Shown piece by piece: positions 44,672 through 53,442 of a DNA stretch of 64,000 bases. Position 1 is the stretch's first letter, and every line of letters starts with the position of its first letter. A program made the translations under genes and the position numbers. The notes beneath the pieces were generated by a model. That model saw only the letters and a program-made list of their open reading frames with translations. It was not told the DNA's origin and did no database searches. Source of the DNA: Halopolyspora algeriensis. Lineage in GTDB: Bacteria; Actinomycetota; Actinomycetes; Mycobacteriales; Pseudonocardiaceae. The stretch lies in contig NZ_QPJC01000002.1 of the NCBI RefSeq assembly GCF_003337235.1, positions 62,001 to 126,000 of the forward strand. Reading direction: 5' to 3'.

Positions 44672-45040
44672 AACCGGTTAGCGGGCCGGAGGGCATCCCC
44701 GTCGGGGATTTCCCGGGGTGGTGTCCGGATCTTTTCCGGGACGTTCCCGAAGGCCACCGCCCGCGCGAAGCCGCAGGATGCGGGCATGCACCAGCGAAAG
44801 ACGTACTCGCCTGCTGCCTCGTTGTCGCCACTGCGCAGCACGGCCCTGACGCAGCCCCGGACCGGGATCCCGCGGTGACCGAGTGCGTCACCGCGCTCCT
44901 CGGCACGGCGAGCGCCTCGCCGTGGGCGTATCCGGTGTTTGCCCTGGTGTGGGCGGTGGATGCTGTGTGCGGGCGGGAGATGCGGAAAGGTCGCTGACCG
45001 CAGCGGCGGCCTTCACCCGGCCGGTTCCGGCTCGGATGGG
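44672..45040. other. Gene-free interval between the vapBC remnant and the acyl-CoA ligase
   Basis: 369 bp. Open frames exist on both strands (for example 44641-44841 minus, 66 residues, and the tail of a plus frame to 44997), but none has a convincing start site or a recognisable domain. Possibly part of the DNA left by the deletion that damaged vapC. Confidence 0.4.
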
Positions 45041-46591
45041 TCACCCGGAGGCGACCTCGGTGTCGCTGAACTCCTCACGCAGGACACGTTTGAGCAGCTT
45101 GCCCGCACTGTTGCGGGGCAGATCGTCGACGAAGCGGATCCGCTTGGGCACCTTGTAGCCGGCCAGCCGGCTGCGCACGTGTTCCAGCAGGGCGGATTCG
45201 TCCACCTCGGAGCGTGCGACCACCACCGCGGCGATGCTTTCGATCCACTGCGGGTCGGGCAGGGCGATCACCGCGACCTCGGCGACCGCCGGGTGGGTGT
45301 AGAGCACGTCCTCGACCTCGCGGGAGGCGACGAGCACCCCGCCGGTGTTGATCACGTCCTTGATCCGGTCGACGACGAAGAAGTATCCGTCCTCGTCGCG
45401 GCGCACCAGATCGCCGGAATGGAACCAGCCGTTTCGGAACGCCTCGGCGGTGTCGGAGGGCTTGTCCCAGTACCCGGTGCACAGCTGCGGCGAGCGGTAG
45501 ACGATCTCGCCGAGCTCGCCGGGGGCGACCTCCTCGCCTTGCTCGTCGACGACCTTGGCCTCGACGAACAGGGCCGGGCGCCCGGCGGAATCGGGCCGGG
45601 TCTCGTGCTCCTCGGGGCGCAGGATCGCTGCCAGCGGGGCGATCTCCGACTGCCCGAAGCAGTTGTAGAACCCCAGCTGCGGCAGTGACTCCCGCAGCCG
45701 CTGCAGCACTGGGCCCGGCATGATCGAGGCCCCGTAGTAGGCCTTGCGCAGCGAGGTGAGGTCGCGCCGGGCGAAGTCGTCGTGGTTGGCCAGGCCCACC
45801 CACACCGTGGGTGCCGCGAAGAACGCCGTGATCCGCTCGCTTTCGATCCGGCGCAGCACCTCGCCCGGTTCGGGTGTTTCCACCAGCCGGTTCGTGGCAC
45901 CGACCATCAGGTACGGCACGAGAAACACGTGCATCTGCGCCGAGTGATACAGCGGCATCGCGTGCAGCGGGTGGTCGTCGGCGGTGAAATCCAGCCCGAC
46001 CACGCAGGAGAGGTACTCGTGCAGCAGCGCCCGGTGGGTCATCATCGCGCCCTTGGGCTGCGAGGTCGTGCCCGAGGTGTACAGCAGTTGGGTGAGGTCG
46101 TCGTCGGCGACGGAAATCTCGGGGTCGGTGGCCGGTCCCTCGGAGCACTGCTCCAGCAGCGAGCTGTCCGCATCGCGCAGCGGGATCACCCGCTCAACCC
46201 CGGTGTCCGCCCGGACTTCGGCCATGTTTCCGGCCAGGGTGGGGTCGACCAGCGCGACCGTGCTGCCGGACTGCTCCAGCAGGTAGGTCAGCTCCGTACC
46301 GGTCAGGTTGAAGTTGATCGGCACGTGCACCAGCCCCGCCCGGGCGCAGGCCAGGAAGCCGATCAGGTAGGCATCGGAGTTCTTGCCGTAGGCCGCGACC
46401 CGCTCGCCCTTGGTCGTTCCGGCTGCCACGAGCAGGTGCGCGGCCCGGCTCACCGCCGCGTCGAGTTCGGCGTAGGTCCACTCCCGCTCGTTTCCGGCGC
46501 TGTCGGCGAACCGCAACGCCACCCGCTCCGGCATTCGGTCGGCGCTGCGCCGGAGGACGTCGGCCACGGTGTTTGTCCGAGGATCGAGCAT
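45041..46591 (-). CDS. Fatty-acid--CoA ligase (AMP-dependent, FadD-like)
   Basis: 516 residues from ATG 46591. Seen in order: LLYTSGTTSQPKGAMMTHRA (ATP loop, about 170-190), YNCFGQSEIAP, GWFHSGDLVRRDEDGYFFV, VDRIKDVINTGGVLVASREVE and the catalytic lysine in PRNSAGKLLKRVLREEF. The profile fits medium- or long-chain acyl-CoA synthetases of the actinobacterial FadD type. It is single and divergent from a protease gene; a 14-bp inverted repeat lies in the shared control region. Confidence 0.94.
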   Translation of the reverse strand: MLDPRTNTVADVLRRSADRMPERVALRFADSAGNEREWTYAELDAAVSRAAHLLVAAGTTKGERVAAYGKNSDAYLIGFLACARAGLVHVPINFNLTGTELTYLLEQSGSTVALVDPTLAGNMAEVRADTGVERVIPLRDADSSLLEQCSEGPATDPEISVADDDLTQLLYTSGTTSQPKGAMMTHRALLHEYLSCVVGLDFTADDHPLHAMPLYHSAQMHVFLVPYLMVGATNRLVETPEPGEVLRRIESERITAFFAAPTVWVGLANHDDFARRDLTSLRKAYYGASIMPGPVLQRLRESLPQLGFYNCFGQSEIAPLAAILRPEEHETRPDSAGRPALFVEAKVVDEQGEEVAPGELGEIVYRSPQLCTGYWDKPSDTAEAFRNGWFHSGDLVRRDEDGYFFVVDRIKDVINTGGVLVASREVEDVLYTHPAVAEVAVIALPDPQWIESIAAVVVARSEVDESALLEHVRSRLAGYKVPKRIRFVDDLPRNSAGKLLKRVLREEFSDTEVASG

Positions 46592-46770
46592 GTGCCCACC
46601 TTTCACCCGCGTGATGGGGCGCACACTAACCGCAGCATCAATCCCGCACCAGAGGTGACAACCTCCGAATGGCCCACCGGGATGCCCTGGCTCCCGGAGA
46701 TCCCCGCTCGCTACGATCAGGAGGCCGGCAGGAACGATCTTGGCGGTTCCCGCCTGCGGTGGGCAGACGT

Positions 46771-46784
46771 GAATACGAGTATTC
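46771..46784. promoter_or_regulatory. Inverted repeat in the fadD/protease control region
   Basis: GAATAC-GA-GTATTC, two perfect 6-bp arms with a two-base centre, 18 bp before the GTG of the serine protease. Its size and place suit a regulator site. The regulator is unknown. Confidence 0.4.
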
Positions 46785-46802
46785 GCCTCCGGGAGGTGGG
46801 CC

Positions 46803-47744
46803 GTGCACCTCGATTCGTGTCGTGAGCTCAAACGCAGCGTGCTCACCCGGTTGCCCGACCTGGGGTTGCGGCCCGAAGCGGCGGCTCCGTGGCTGGCGTT
46901 GGGGGTGACGCGCCGAGATGCGGGGGCGTACTCGCTGGCTGTGCGGGTTCCCGAGACCGGTCCGCTCGGTGAGGTGCTGGGCAGGATCACCGAGGAGGCA
47001 CGCCAGGAGGTCGACGTCCGCGGTGTGGGGCGGATCGAGCCGGTGCAGACCGCCGGCGACCTGCAGCGGCGCCGGCGGCCGCTGGTACCGGGGTGCTCGA
47101 TCGCGCATCCGGACGTCACCGCGGGCACGCTCGGCGGTTTCGTCACCGTGGACGGCGTCCCGCACGTGCTGTCGAACAACCACGTGCTTGCCGACAGCGA
47201 TCGGGGTGCCGCCGGTGACGGCATCCTGCAGCCGGGCCCTGCCGATGGTGGGCAGAGCCCGCAGGACCGGATCGGATCCCTGGCCGCCGCGGTCGAGCTC
47301 GTCACCGACCGCGGCAACCTCGTCGACGCCGCCGTCGCCCGCCTCGACGACGGCGTGGCCACTGAGATCGCTGCCTACCCGGGCGGGCACCTGTGCGAGC
47401 CGGTCTCGGGGCCACCGGACGGCGATGCCGTCGAGAAGGTCGGTCGCACCACCGGGCACACCACGGGTCGGATCACCGCCTTCGAAATGGACGGTTTGCG
47501 GATCTCCTACCCGGAAGGTGAGCTGGTCTTCGACGACCAGATCGAGATCGCCGGTGATTCGGGGCCGTTCAGCAGGGGCGGTGACTCCGGCTCGGTGATC
47601 TGGACCCGAGAGGGGAGGAATCCGGTGGGGCTGCTGTTCGCCGGGAGCACGCAAGGTGGTCCGGACGGTACGGGACTGACCTACGCGAACGTGCTCACCA
47701 CCGCCCTGCAGCAGCTCGGCGCCACGTGGCTGCAGCGTTCATGA
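46803..47744 (+). CDS. Trypsin-like serine protease without signal peptide
   Basis: 313 residues. The triad is visible: His in VLSNNHVLADSD, Asp in NLVDAAVARLDDG, and Ser in SRGGDSGSVIW. The PGCSIAHPDVTAGTLGGFVT block before the His strand matches a family of bacterial chymotrypsin-fold proteins often preceded by a small regulatory domain. There is no export signal, so it would act in the cytosol unless exported atypically. It starts at GTG with GGGAGGTGGGCC upstream. The stop overlaps the ATG of a small partner gene. Confidence 0.8.
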   Translation: MHLDSCRELKRSVLTRLPDLGLRPEAAAPWLALGVTRRDAGAYSLAVRVPETGPLGEVLGRITEEARQEVDVRGVGRIEPVQTAGDLQRRRRPLVPGCSIAHPDVTAGTLGGFVTVDGVPHVLSNNHVLADSDRGAAGDGILQPGPADGGQSPQDRIGSLAAAVELVTDRGNLVDAAVARLDDGVATEIAAYPGGHLCEPVSGPPDGDAVEKVGRTTGHTTGRITAFEMDGLRISYPEGELVFDDQIEIAGDSGPFSRGGDSGSVIWTREGRNPVGLLFAGSTQGGPDGTGLTYANVLTTALQQLGATWLQRS

Positions 47745-47986
47745 GCAGCCTGGAGCAGGCCAGGCACGCCAAGCGGGAGCTTCGCAGGCGCCTGGCCGAG
47801 CTGGCCGATGTCGTCGGCATCGGCGTGGCCCGGGAGCAGGGTGCGGCCGACAGCTACGCAGTCGTGGTGCGCCTGAGCCGCCCTGTCGGCGAGATCCCGC
47901 GCTCGGTCCGGGTGTTCGACACCGAAGCCGGTGACGTCGACGTCACCGTGCACACCGAGATCGTGGGCCCTCTCCGGCCGGAGTAG
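47741..47986 (+). CDS. Small protein coupled to the serine protease
   Basis: 81 residues starting at ATG 47741, overlapping the protease stop as ATGA; an ATG-less extension to 47726 is less likely. A helical start (EQARHAKRELRRRLAELADV) leads to VVGIGVAREQGAADSYAVVV and an acidic end. The GIGV-then-strand pattern resembles the N-terminal regulatory domain found fused to related proteases. It may be the separated domain and act as inhibitor, activator or chaperone. This is an inference from pattern and coupling. Confidence 0.65.
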   Translation: MSSLEQARHAKRELRRRLAELADVVGIGVAREQGAADSYAVVVRLSRPVGEIPRSVRVFDTEAGDVDVTVHTEIVGPLRPE

Positions 47987-47995
47987 CCGTTCGGC

Positions 47996-48013
47996 CTGCG
48001 GCATCAGCCGCAG
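47996..48013 (+). terminator. Hairpin after the protease operon
   Basis: CTGCGGC-ATCA-GCCGCAG, a perfect 7-bp stem with a four-base loop, nine bases after the small-partner stop. Architecture is the same as the AAGCGGC-GTCA-GCCGCTT hairpin of the dispersed repeat, but the rest of that repeat is absent here. Confidence 0.55.
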
Positions 48014-48298
48014 ACGTCGTCGAGTGCGGCGGCGAGCAGGACCGGGCCATCGCCCCCTGCCCGGTGGTGCGGACCGTGAGTGAGGTGCGGGAGCGGCTGT
48101 TCCGCCGTCATTGCTGGTGACAGAGAGTTAGGTATGTCACCTGTTCGAGCTAACGATCAGCGGGGCGAGGTTCAATGCCGGGCAGGCGCCGTAGCCGTGA
48201 GGCCTGCGGCGGATCCCTTTTTTCTCGATGAGGGCGGCTACCGGTAACGACAACGGCGACCGGTGCGGCCGTCCGGTGGCAGGAAGTGAACGAGCCAG
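48014..48298. other. Gene-free interval before a small ORF
   Basis: 285 bp (about 310 with the preceding hairpin). It contains an imperfect inverted repeat GTGACAGAGAGTTAGGTATGTCAC near 48116-48139 and a six-base T-run at 48219-48224. These may belong to a promoter or terminator. No convincing ORF or RNA was recognised. Confidence 0.4.
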
Positions 48299-48580
48299 AT
48301 GTCTTTCGAAGACGCACGTGCCGCCTTGACCAGCCTGTCGGACGTGGAGCGGCGGATCGCCGAAGGGGTGCTGTTCGGCAGCGCCACCCGCAGCACCGAG
48401 ACCGGCTCTCCCCGCCTGGCGCAGTTCTGGCGCGCGCTGGCCGAGACCGTGGTCGACGAACGTGACCGGCGCCGCGAACTCGAAGACCACGCCCGCTCCG
48501 TGCTCGAAGCCGAGCTCTCCGAATCTCTCGGCGCCGAGTTCGACGAGACCCGTCCCGAGCCGCCCGACGTCACCCGCTGA
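48299..48580 (+). CDS. Small helical hypothetical protein
   Basis: 93 residues, unassigned. It is predicted to be helical and charged, with LSDVERRIAEGVLFGSATRS in the first third and ERDRRRELEDHARSVLEAEL later, which could form a coiled coil. The end is acidic and Pro-rich. An AGGAAG lies 13 bases upstream, somewhat far. It stands alone; repeat C follows its stop at a distance of about 20 bp. Codon use looks like its neighbours, so it is probably a real gene. Confidence 0.6.
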   Translation: MSFEDARAALTSLSDVERRIAEGVLFGSATRSTETGSPRLAQFWRALAETVVDERDRRRELEDHARSVLEAELSESLGAEFDETRPEPPDVTR

Positions 48581-48600
48581 CACGAACGAACGGATCCGGG

Positions 48601-48844
48601 CAAGCGGCGTCAGCCGCTTCTACCCACGTAAGCAACCGGCACCGTCGTTCAGTGCCGGATCTTTGCTCTGGCTTTTCGCTTGAGTGACCGGCCTGGGCGG
48701 GGTGACCGGCTCCGGCGTTCCATTTGGATGCATTGCAAGGCAGCGGGGCACGTGGCGTAGGTGGCTACTCGATGTGCCCTGCAACGCCGCAAGGCGCCAA
48801 ATGGGGCGGCGGTTCCCGGACCACCGCGCCAGGCCGATTCTGCA
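48601..48844 (-). repeat. Dispersed structured intergenic repeat, copy C (longer form)
   Basis: Hairpin AAGCGGC-GTCA-GCCGCTT (48602-48619) then CCACGTAAGCAACCGGCACCG as in B, an insertion of about 65 bp, and a nested stem: CCATTTGG/CCAAATGG (48720-48727 with 48797-48804), TTGCA/TGCAA (48733-48737 with 48780-48784) and GGGCAC/GTGCCC (48746-48751 with 48774-48779) around GTAG-GTGG-CTAC. It ends at ATTCTGC, nine bases past the stop of the minus-strand aminotransferase gene. Confidence 0.78.
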
Positions 48845-48852
48845 ATGATTTC

Positions 48853-50052
48853 CTACGGGCGGAGTTTGGCGACGGCTGCCAGCAGCCGGTCCACGTCCTC
48901 GTCGTTGGAGTAGGGCGCGAGCCCGGCCCGCACCGCCCCGGCATCACCCAGTCCCATCCAGCGGGAGGCCTCGAGGGCGTAGAAGCTGCCTGCCGGGGCG
49001 TTGATGCCCTCCGCGGCGAGCTGCTCGTGGACCTCGCGCGGTGATCGGTCGGCCACGGAGAACAGCGCCAGGGGAGTGCGGTGGGCCGGGTTGCCGTGCA
49101 GCGTGACGCCGTCGAGCTCGGTCAGCCCGTCGAGCAGCCGGTCGAGCAACCGGTCCTCGTGCTCCTCGACGGCGCTCATCGACGCCAGCACGCGGCTGCG
49201 GCGATCGCCGTCGCCCGGGACCAGGTCGGCGATGACGTCGACGGCGGCGCGCGTGCCCGCCAGCAGCTCGTAGGGCAGCGTGCCGAGCTCGAACCGCTCG
49301 GGCACCGCCTCGGTCGACGGCATCAGCTTGTCGGGTGTGAGGGTTTCCAGCAGCGAGGGCGCCGCGACACTGACCCCCAGGTGCGGGCCGAAGAACTTGT
49401 ACGGCGAGCAGGCGTAGAGGTCGGCGCCCAGGGCTTCGAGATCCACCGGCGCGTGCGGGGTGAGATGCACGCCGTCGACGTGCACGAGCGCGCCCACCCC
49501 GTGCGCGGCGCGCGCGATCTCGGCCACATCGGGCCGGGTGCCCAGCAGGTTCGACGCGGCGGTGACGGCCACCACCCGGGTGCGTTCCGACAGCAGGGTG
49601 GTCACGGACTCCAGCGGCAGGTCACCGGTGGCAGGATCCGGTTCTGCCCAGCGCACGGTCGCGCCTGCCGCGTGCGCGGCATGCACCCACGGCCGGATGT
49701 TGGCGTCGTGATCGAGCCGGGTGACGACGACCTCGTCGCCGGGAGCCCACTGCTTGGCCAGCGCGCGGGACAGGTCGAAGGTCAGCTGCGTCATCGACCG
49801 GCCGAACACGACCCCGTCCGGGGGACAGCCCAGCAGGTCGGCCACGGCCTGCCGCGCCTCGGTCACGGTCGTCTCGGCTCGCCGCTCCGCGGCCGTGACG
49901 GTGCCGCGGTTGGCGATGCCCGAGCACATCGTGTCGGCCACCGCCTGGGCGACCTCGGCGGGCACCTGCGAACCGCCGGGGCCGTCGAAATGCGCCACAC
50001 CGTGGGCCAGAGCGGGAAAGTGAGAGCGGACTCGGGCGACGTCGAAGGCCAT
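48853..50052 (-). CDS. Class V aminotransferase (cysteine-desulfurase-like, VC1184 type)
   Basis: 399 residues from ATG 50052. A PLP enzyme with the Schiff-base lysine in YACSPYKFFGPHLG. The pyrophosphate/PLP region RSMTQLTFDLSRALAKQW and LDHDANIRPWVHAA, and the N-terminal FPALAHGVAHFDGPGGSQVP, match the cysteine-desulfurase-like subgroup that lacks a proven desulfurase function. No Suf or Isc genes are near. It converges towards repeat C and is divergent from the erythromycin-esterase homologue. Confidence 0.9.
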   Translation of the reverse strand: MAFDVARVRSHFPALAHGVAHFDGPGGSQVPAEVAQAVADTMCSGIANRGTVTAAERRAETTVTEARQAVADLLGCPPDGVVFGRSMTQLTFDLSRALAKQWAPGDEVVVTRLDHDANIRPWVHAAHAAGATVRWAEPDPATGDLPLESVTTLLSERTRVVAVTAASNLLGTRPDVAEIARAAHGVGALVHVDGVHLTPHAPVDLEALGADLYACSPYKFFGPHLGVSVAAPSLLETLTPDKLMPSTEAVPERFELGTLPYELLAGTRAAVDVIADLVPGDGDRRSRVLASMSAVEEHEDRLLDRLLDGLTELDGVTLHGNPAHRTPLALFSVADRSPREVHEQLAAEGINAPAGSFYALEASRWMGLGDAGAVRAGLAPYSNDEDVDRLLAAVAKLRP

Positions 50053-50196
50053 GCCCGCATCCTGCCAGGCAGCAACGGCGACACGGCAGCAGGGCACATC
50101 GCCTACTGCCCCCGGTCGGCGTGCATGGCTCCTGCGTTTTCCGCACGCCCGCCTCCGGGTATTGCTGCGCCACCGGCAGCCGCGCGAGGAGGAACG

Positions 50197-51474
50197 ATGA
50201 GCCAGGACGTCGCCGACATCGCCGCAGCGGCCCTGCCGCTGCGTTCCGAGGACGATCTCGACCCGTTGCTGGAGCGCATCGGCGGCTCGCGGATCGTGCT
50301 GATCGGTGAAGCCACGCACGGCACCTCGGAGTTCTACCGGTGGCGGGCGGCGCTGACCCGGAGGCTGATCGCCGAGCGGGGTTTTTCGTTCGTCGCCGTG
50401 GAAGGCGACTGGCCGGACTGCCACGCGGTGCACTGCGCCGTGTCCGGTGCCGCGGGCAGCCCCGAGGACCCGGCCGAGGCGCTGCGCGGTTTCCACCGCT
50501 GGCCGCGCTGGATGTGGGCCAACGCCGAGGTCGCCGACTTCGTCCGCTGGCTGCGTGCGCACAACACGGCACGGCCCGGGCAGCAGCCGGTCGGTTTCCA
50601 CGGCCTGGACGTCTACAGCCTGCAGGACTCGCTGCAGTCGGTGCTGGACTACCTGCGCGAGCACGCCCCGGAGCACGTGGACACGGCGCTGGCCGCGTTC
50701 CGCTGCTTCGAACCCTACGGCGAGGACCCGACCGCCGGGCCGCTGGTGCCGCTGTCCTGCAGGCAGGAGGTCGTCGCGCTGCTGCGGGCGGTCCGCGAGC
50801 GTCGTGAGCAGCAGTCCCGCGACGGGCTCGCCCCGGGGTTCGTGGCCGAGCAGAACGCCGCGGTGGCGGAGGGCGCCGAGCGGTACTACCGCACGATGCT
50901 CGGCGGCGGGGGAGACTCGTGGAACGTGCGCGACGAGCACATGGTCGACACGCTCGATCGCCTGCTGCAGGCGTACGGGACCGGGGCCGTGGTCTGGGAG
51001 CACAACACCCATATCGGTGACGCGGGCGCCACCCCCATGGTCTCGGCGGGGATGACCAATGTCGGCCGGCTGGTCCGGGAGCGGTACGGCGAGGGTGACG
51101 CGGTCCTGGTGGGCATGGGCAGCTACGAGGGTGAGGTCATCGCCGGACGACGGTGGGGGGCCACGCCGCAGCGGTTCCCGGTGCGGCCCGCCCGCCCCGG
51201 CAGTGCCGAGGCGCTGATGCACGAGGCGGTGTCGGGCGACGACGCGCTGTTCGTCTTCCCACCCGAACAGCACCAGCCGGACTGGCAGCAGCAGACGCTC
51301 GACCACCGGGCGATCGGGGTGGTCTACGGCACGGAAGGCGGCGGCTACGTGCCGAGCGTGCTGGGGCGGCGCTACGACGCTTTCCTGCACCTGGATCGCA
51401 CGCGGGCACTGGAACCGCTGCACGAGCGGGAAACCACCGCCGAGGAAGCCGAGACCTACCCCAGCGGTGTGTGA
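50197..51474 (+). CDS. Erythromycin-esterase-family protein
   Basis: 425 residues from ATG 50197 with GAGGAGGAACG upstream. The family's LIGEATHGTSEFYRWRAALT is near residue 36, followed by FSFVAVEGDWPDC, GFHGLDVYSLQDSL, VVWEHNTHIGDAG and MGSYEGEVIAG, so the Glu and His residues known from EreA/EreB-type enzymes are present. Many members are not antibiotic-resistance enzymes, and there is no resistance context here; a general esterase is more likely. It converges with the symporter gene. Confidence 0.88.
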   Translation: MSQDVADIAAAALPLRSEDDLDPLLERIGGSRIVLIGEATHGTSEFYRWRAALTRRLIAERGFSFVAVEGDWPDCHAVHCAVSGAAGSPEDPAEALRGFHRWPRWMWANAEVADFVRWLRAHNTARPGQQPVGFHGLDVYSLQDSLQSVLDYLREHAPEHVDTALAAFRCFEPYGEDPTAGPLVPLSCRQEVVALLRAVRERREQQSRDGLAPGFVAEQNAAVAEGAERYYRTMLGGGGDSWNVRDEHMVDTLDRLLQAYGTGAVVWEHNTHIGDAGATPMVSAGMTNVGRLVRERYGEGDAVLVGMGSYEGEVIAGRRWGATPQRFPVRPARPGSAEALMHEAVSGDDALFVFPPEQHQPDWQQQTLDHRAIGVVYGTEGGGYVPSVLGRRYDAFLHLDRTRALEPLHERETTAEEAETYPSGV

Positions 51475-51497
51475 ACGGCTTTAGCGGCTCGTGGCAC

Positions 51498-53015
51498 TCA
51501 TCCCCGGTCCGGCACCGCAGGCAGCACCTCCTCCTCGCCCCGAGGTCCCGGCCGGACTCCCGTCCGGTGGGGCAGGAGGGAACCCACCACGCAGATCACC
51601 AGGTTCAGCAGCAGACCGACCATGCCGCCGTGCACTCCGTAGATCGCCTCGACACCGACGATCGTCATCCCACCTGCCAGGGCAGCACCGGCGGCCATGC
51701 CCCAGAAGACGGGACGAGCAGCCAGGCGGTTCCAGTACAGGCCGAGGATGAAAGCAGGTGCGAGCTGCACGAGCAATTCGATTTTGAGAACGAAGATGTT
51801 CACCAGCGTGCTCGGCGGGTTCCAGGCCAGAACGAGCAATCCGAAGACGACCACGACGCCGATGATCTTGCCGGCAAGCACCTGCCGGTGTTCGCTCGCC
51901 TCGGGACGTACGTAGCGCGCGTAGATGTCCTGGGACACGATCGAGGAGAAACTCAGCAGTACCGAGTCCGCCGTGGACACGATCGCCGCCACGACTCCGC
52001 CGAAGAGCAGGACCATCGCGATGTAGAACACGATGTTCACCCCTGCGACTTCGTTGGCGATCATGCCGACGAGCTGTTCCGCGTCACTGTCGGACAGTCC
52101 CGGAAACAGCCGGATGCCCACCATGCCGATGCAGAACACCACACCGGCTGTGATCAGCGGCATCCACACCATCGGCAGCAGCGATCGCTTCAAGGTGCGC
52201 TCGCTGCGCGCCGAATAAATACGCTGAATGGCGTGCGGGTACAGCGCGAGCCCGACCCCGACCATGATGATCATCGACAGCCAGTTGATCGACTCCGTCA
52301 GCGAGGGAACCGCCATGGCCTCGGGCTCGTTGTCGACGAGATACTGTGCCGTGTCCACCGGTGAACCCCCGGCGAGGGAGAACGCTCCGATCAGGAGGGC
52401 GAGAACTCCGAGCAGCAGCGCGACGCCCTGCATGACATCGGTCAGCGCAACGGCACGCATACCGCCCATCCACGAGTAGGTCAGCATCACGCAGACGAAT
52501 ACCGCGACTCCGGCCTGATAGGGCACCGTGTTGCCGGTCAATCCCGTGATCGCGTGCCCCATGGCGATGAGCTGTTCGAGCAGGTAGTTCGCCAGTCCCC
52601 ACAGCATGAGAAAAGCCGCCAACAGGGTCACGGCCGGCGAGCCGAAACGATGGCGCACCCAGTCGGTGGGAGTGATGAACGAATGCTTCTTCGCAAGTAC
52701 GTACAGGCGTGGCGCGAAAAGCATGTATCCGGCGATGATGGCGGTGAAGAAGGTGACCGACTGCCACCATGGGAATCCCTCGCGATAGGCTTGCGGCGCA
52801 TATCCGATGACGGTGTTTCCGCTGTACTGCGTGGCGTACAGGGTGAAGAAGAGCACGATGACGCCGAGGTTGCCGCCGGCGAGGTAGTGGCCCTTCATGT
52901 CGTGGCGCGTGCCCTGTTTGCCGCGCCCCACGAAATAGCCGATGAGCAGCATCATCGCGGCGTAGGCCGACAGGACGACGATGCCGGCCGTACCGCTGAA
53001 GGTCAGGGTGTCCAC
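51498..53015 (-). CDS. Sodium:solute symporter (SSS family)
   Basis: About 505 residues and 13 predicted membrane segments. Family marks include FFTLYATQYSGNTVIGYAPQ, LTYSWMGGMRAVALTDVMQG and GGVVAAIVSTADSVLLSFSS. GTG 53015, a few bases after AAGGGCGG, is preferred to the earlier GTG at 53054, which would overlap the upstream gene by 38 bp. Its upstream partner is a DUF3311 protein, a pairing common for monocarboxylate/amino-acid symporters in actinobacteria. The substrate could be a carboxylate used by the LutABC or sugar-acid operon next door. Confidence 0.92.
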   Translation of the reverse strand: MDTLTFSGTAGIVVLSAYAAMMLLIGYFVGRGKQGTRHDMKGHYLAGGNLGVIVLFFTLYATQYSGNTVIGYAPQAYREGFPWWQSVTFFTAIIAGYMLFAPRLYVLAKKHSFITPTDWVRHRFGSPAVTLLAAFLMLWGLANYLLEQLIAMGHAITGLTGNTVPYQAGVAVFVCVMLTYSWMGGMRAVALTDVMQGVALLLGVLALLIGAFSLAGGSPVDTAQYLVDNEPEAMAVPSLTESINWLSMIIMVGVGLALYPHAIQRIYSARSERTLKRSLLPMVWMPLITAGVVFCIGMVGIRLFPGLSDSDAEQLVGMIANEVAGVNIVFYIAMVLLFGGVVAAIVSTADSVLLSFSSIVSQDIYARYVRPEASEHRQVLAGKIIGVVVVFGLLVLAWNPPSTLVNIFVLKIELLVQLAPAFILGLYWNRLAARPVFWGMAAGAALAGGMTIVGVEAIYGVHGGMVGLLLNLVICVVGSLLPHRTGVRPGPRGEEEVLPAVPDRG

Positions 53016-53016
53016 G

Positions 53017-53334
53017 TCAGTGCCGCCCTTCGGTTCCGTCGGCGCCGGTGTCACTCGTCGGTGCGGCCGCCTCGGCTTCTTCGATGTCTTCGACGAGATG
53101 CCAGTGGCGGGTCAGGACCCAGGACAGGTACGCGCACAGCGCCACCGAGGATCCGATGGTCACCCATGTCCACAGTGGCATGCCGAGCACGGTCGGCCCG
53201 ATCGTGCCTTCCGGCAAGTACCACGGGATGCCGGCCACGAGCAGTGCGACGAGCCCGGCCCAGATCCAGGGGATGCGGATGGGTTCTCTGCTGCGCGAGG
53301 GGTTGTCCGGTGCTGGCACTGGACCTCCTGTCAT
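53017..53334 (-). CDS. DUF3311 small membrane protein
   Basis: 105 residues with two membrane helices (IPWIWAGLVALLVAGIPWYL and TWVTIGSSVALCAYLSWVL) and an acidic, Glu/Ala-rich cytosolic tail. This is the DUF3311 layout, and such proteins usually accompany SSS symporters as probable accessory subunits. It ends one base before the symporter start region, so co-translation is likely. CAGGAGGTCC precedes the ATG on the coding strand. Confidence 0.85.
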   Translation of the reverse strand: MTGGPVPAPDNPSRSREPIRIPWIWAGLVALLVAGIPWYLPEGTIGPTVLGMPLWTWVTIGSSVALCAYLSWVLTRHWHLVEDIEEAEAAAPTSDTGADGTEGRH

Positions 53335-53442
53335 TCCCGTGGCCGGCGGTTCGGTTGTTGTTGCCGCGGTATGGCCGGTGATTGCCGGCCATGTCGAATC
53401 CGTCGGCGAGGCTGTGCGGTCCGACTGCCGGTCGGAATCATG

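Noticed and set aside
44641-44841. 66-residue minus-strand frame after the vapC remnant
   Set aside because: No ribosome site, no domain, and a competing plus frame; support too weak to call a gene.
49081-50196. Extended upstream frame for the erythromycin-esterase homologue
   Set aside because: The extension overlaps the aminotransferase antisense; the ATG at 50197 has an excellent ribosome site and matches the family start.
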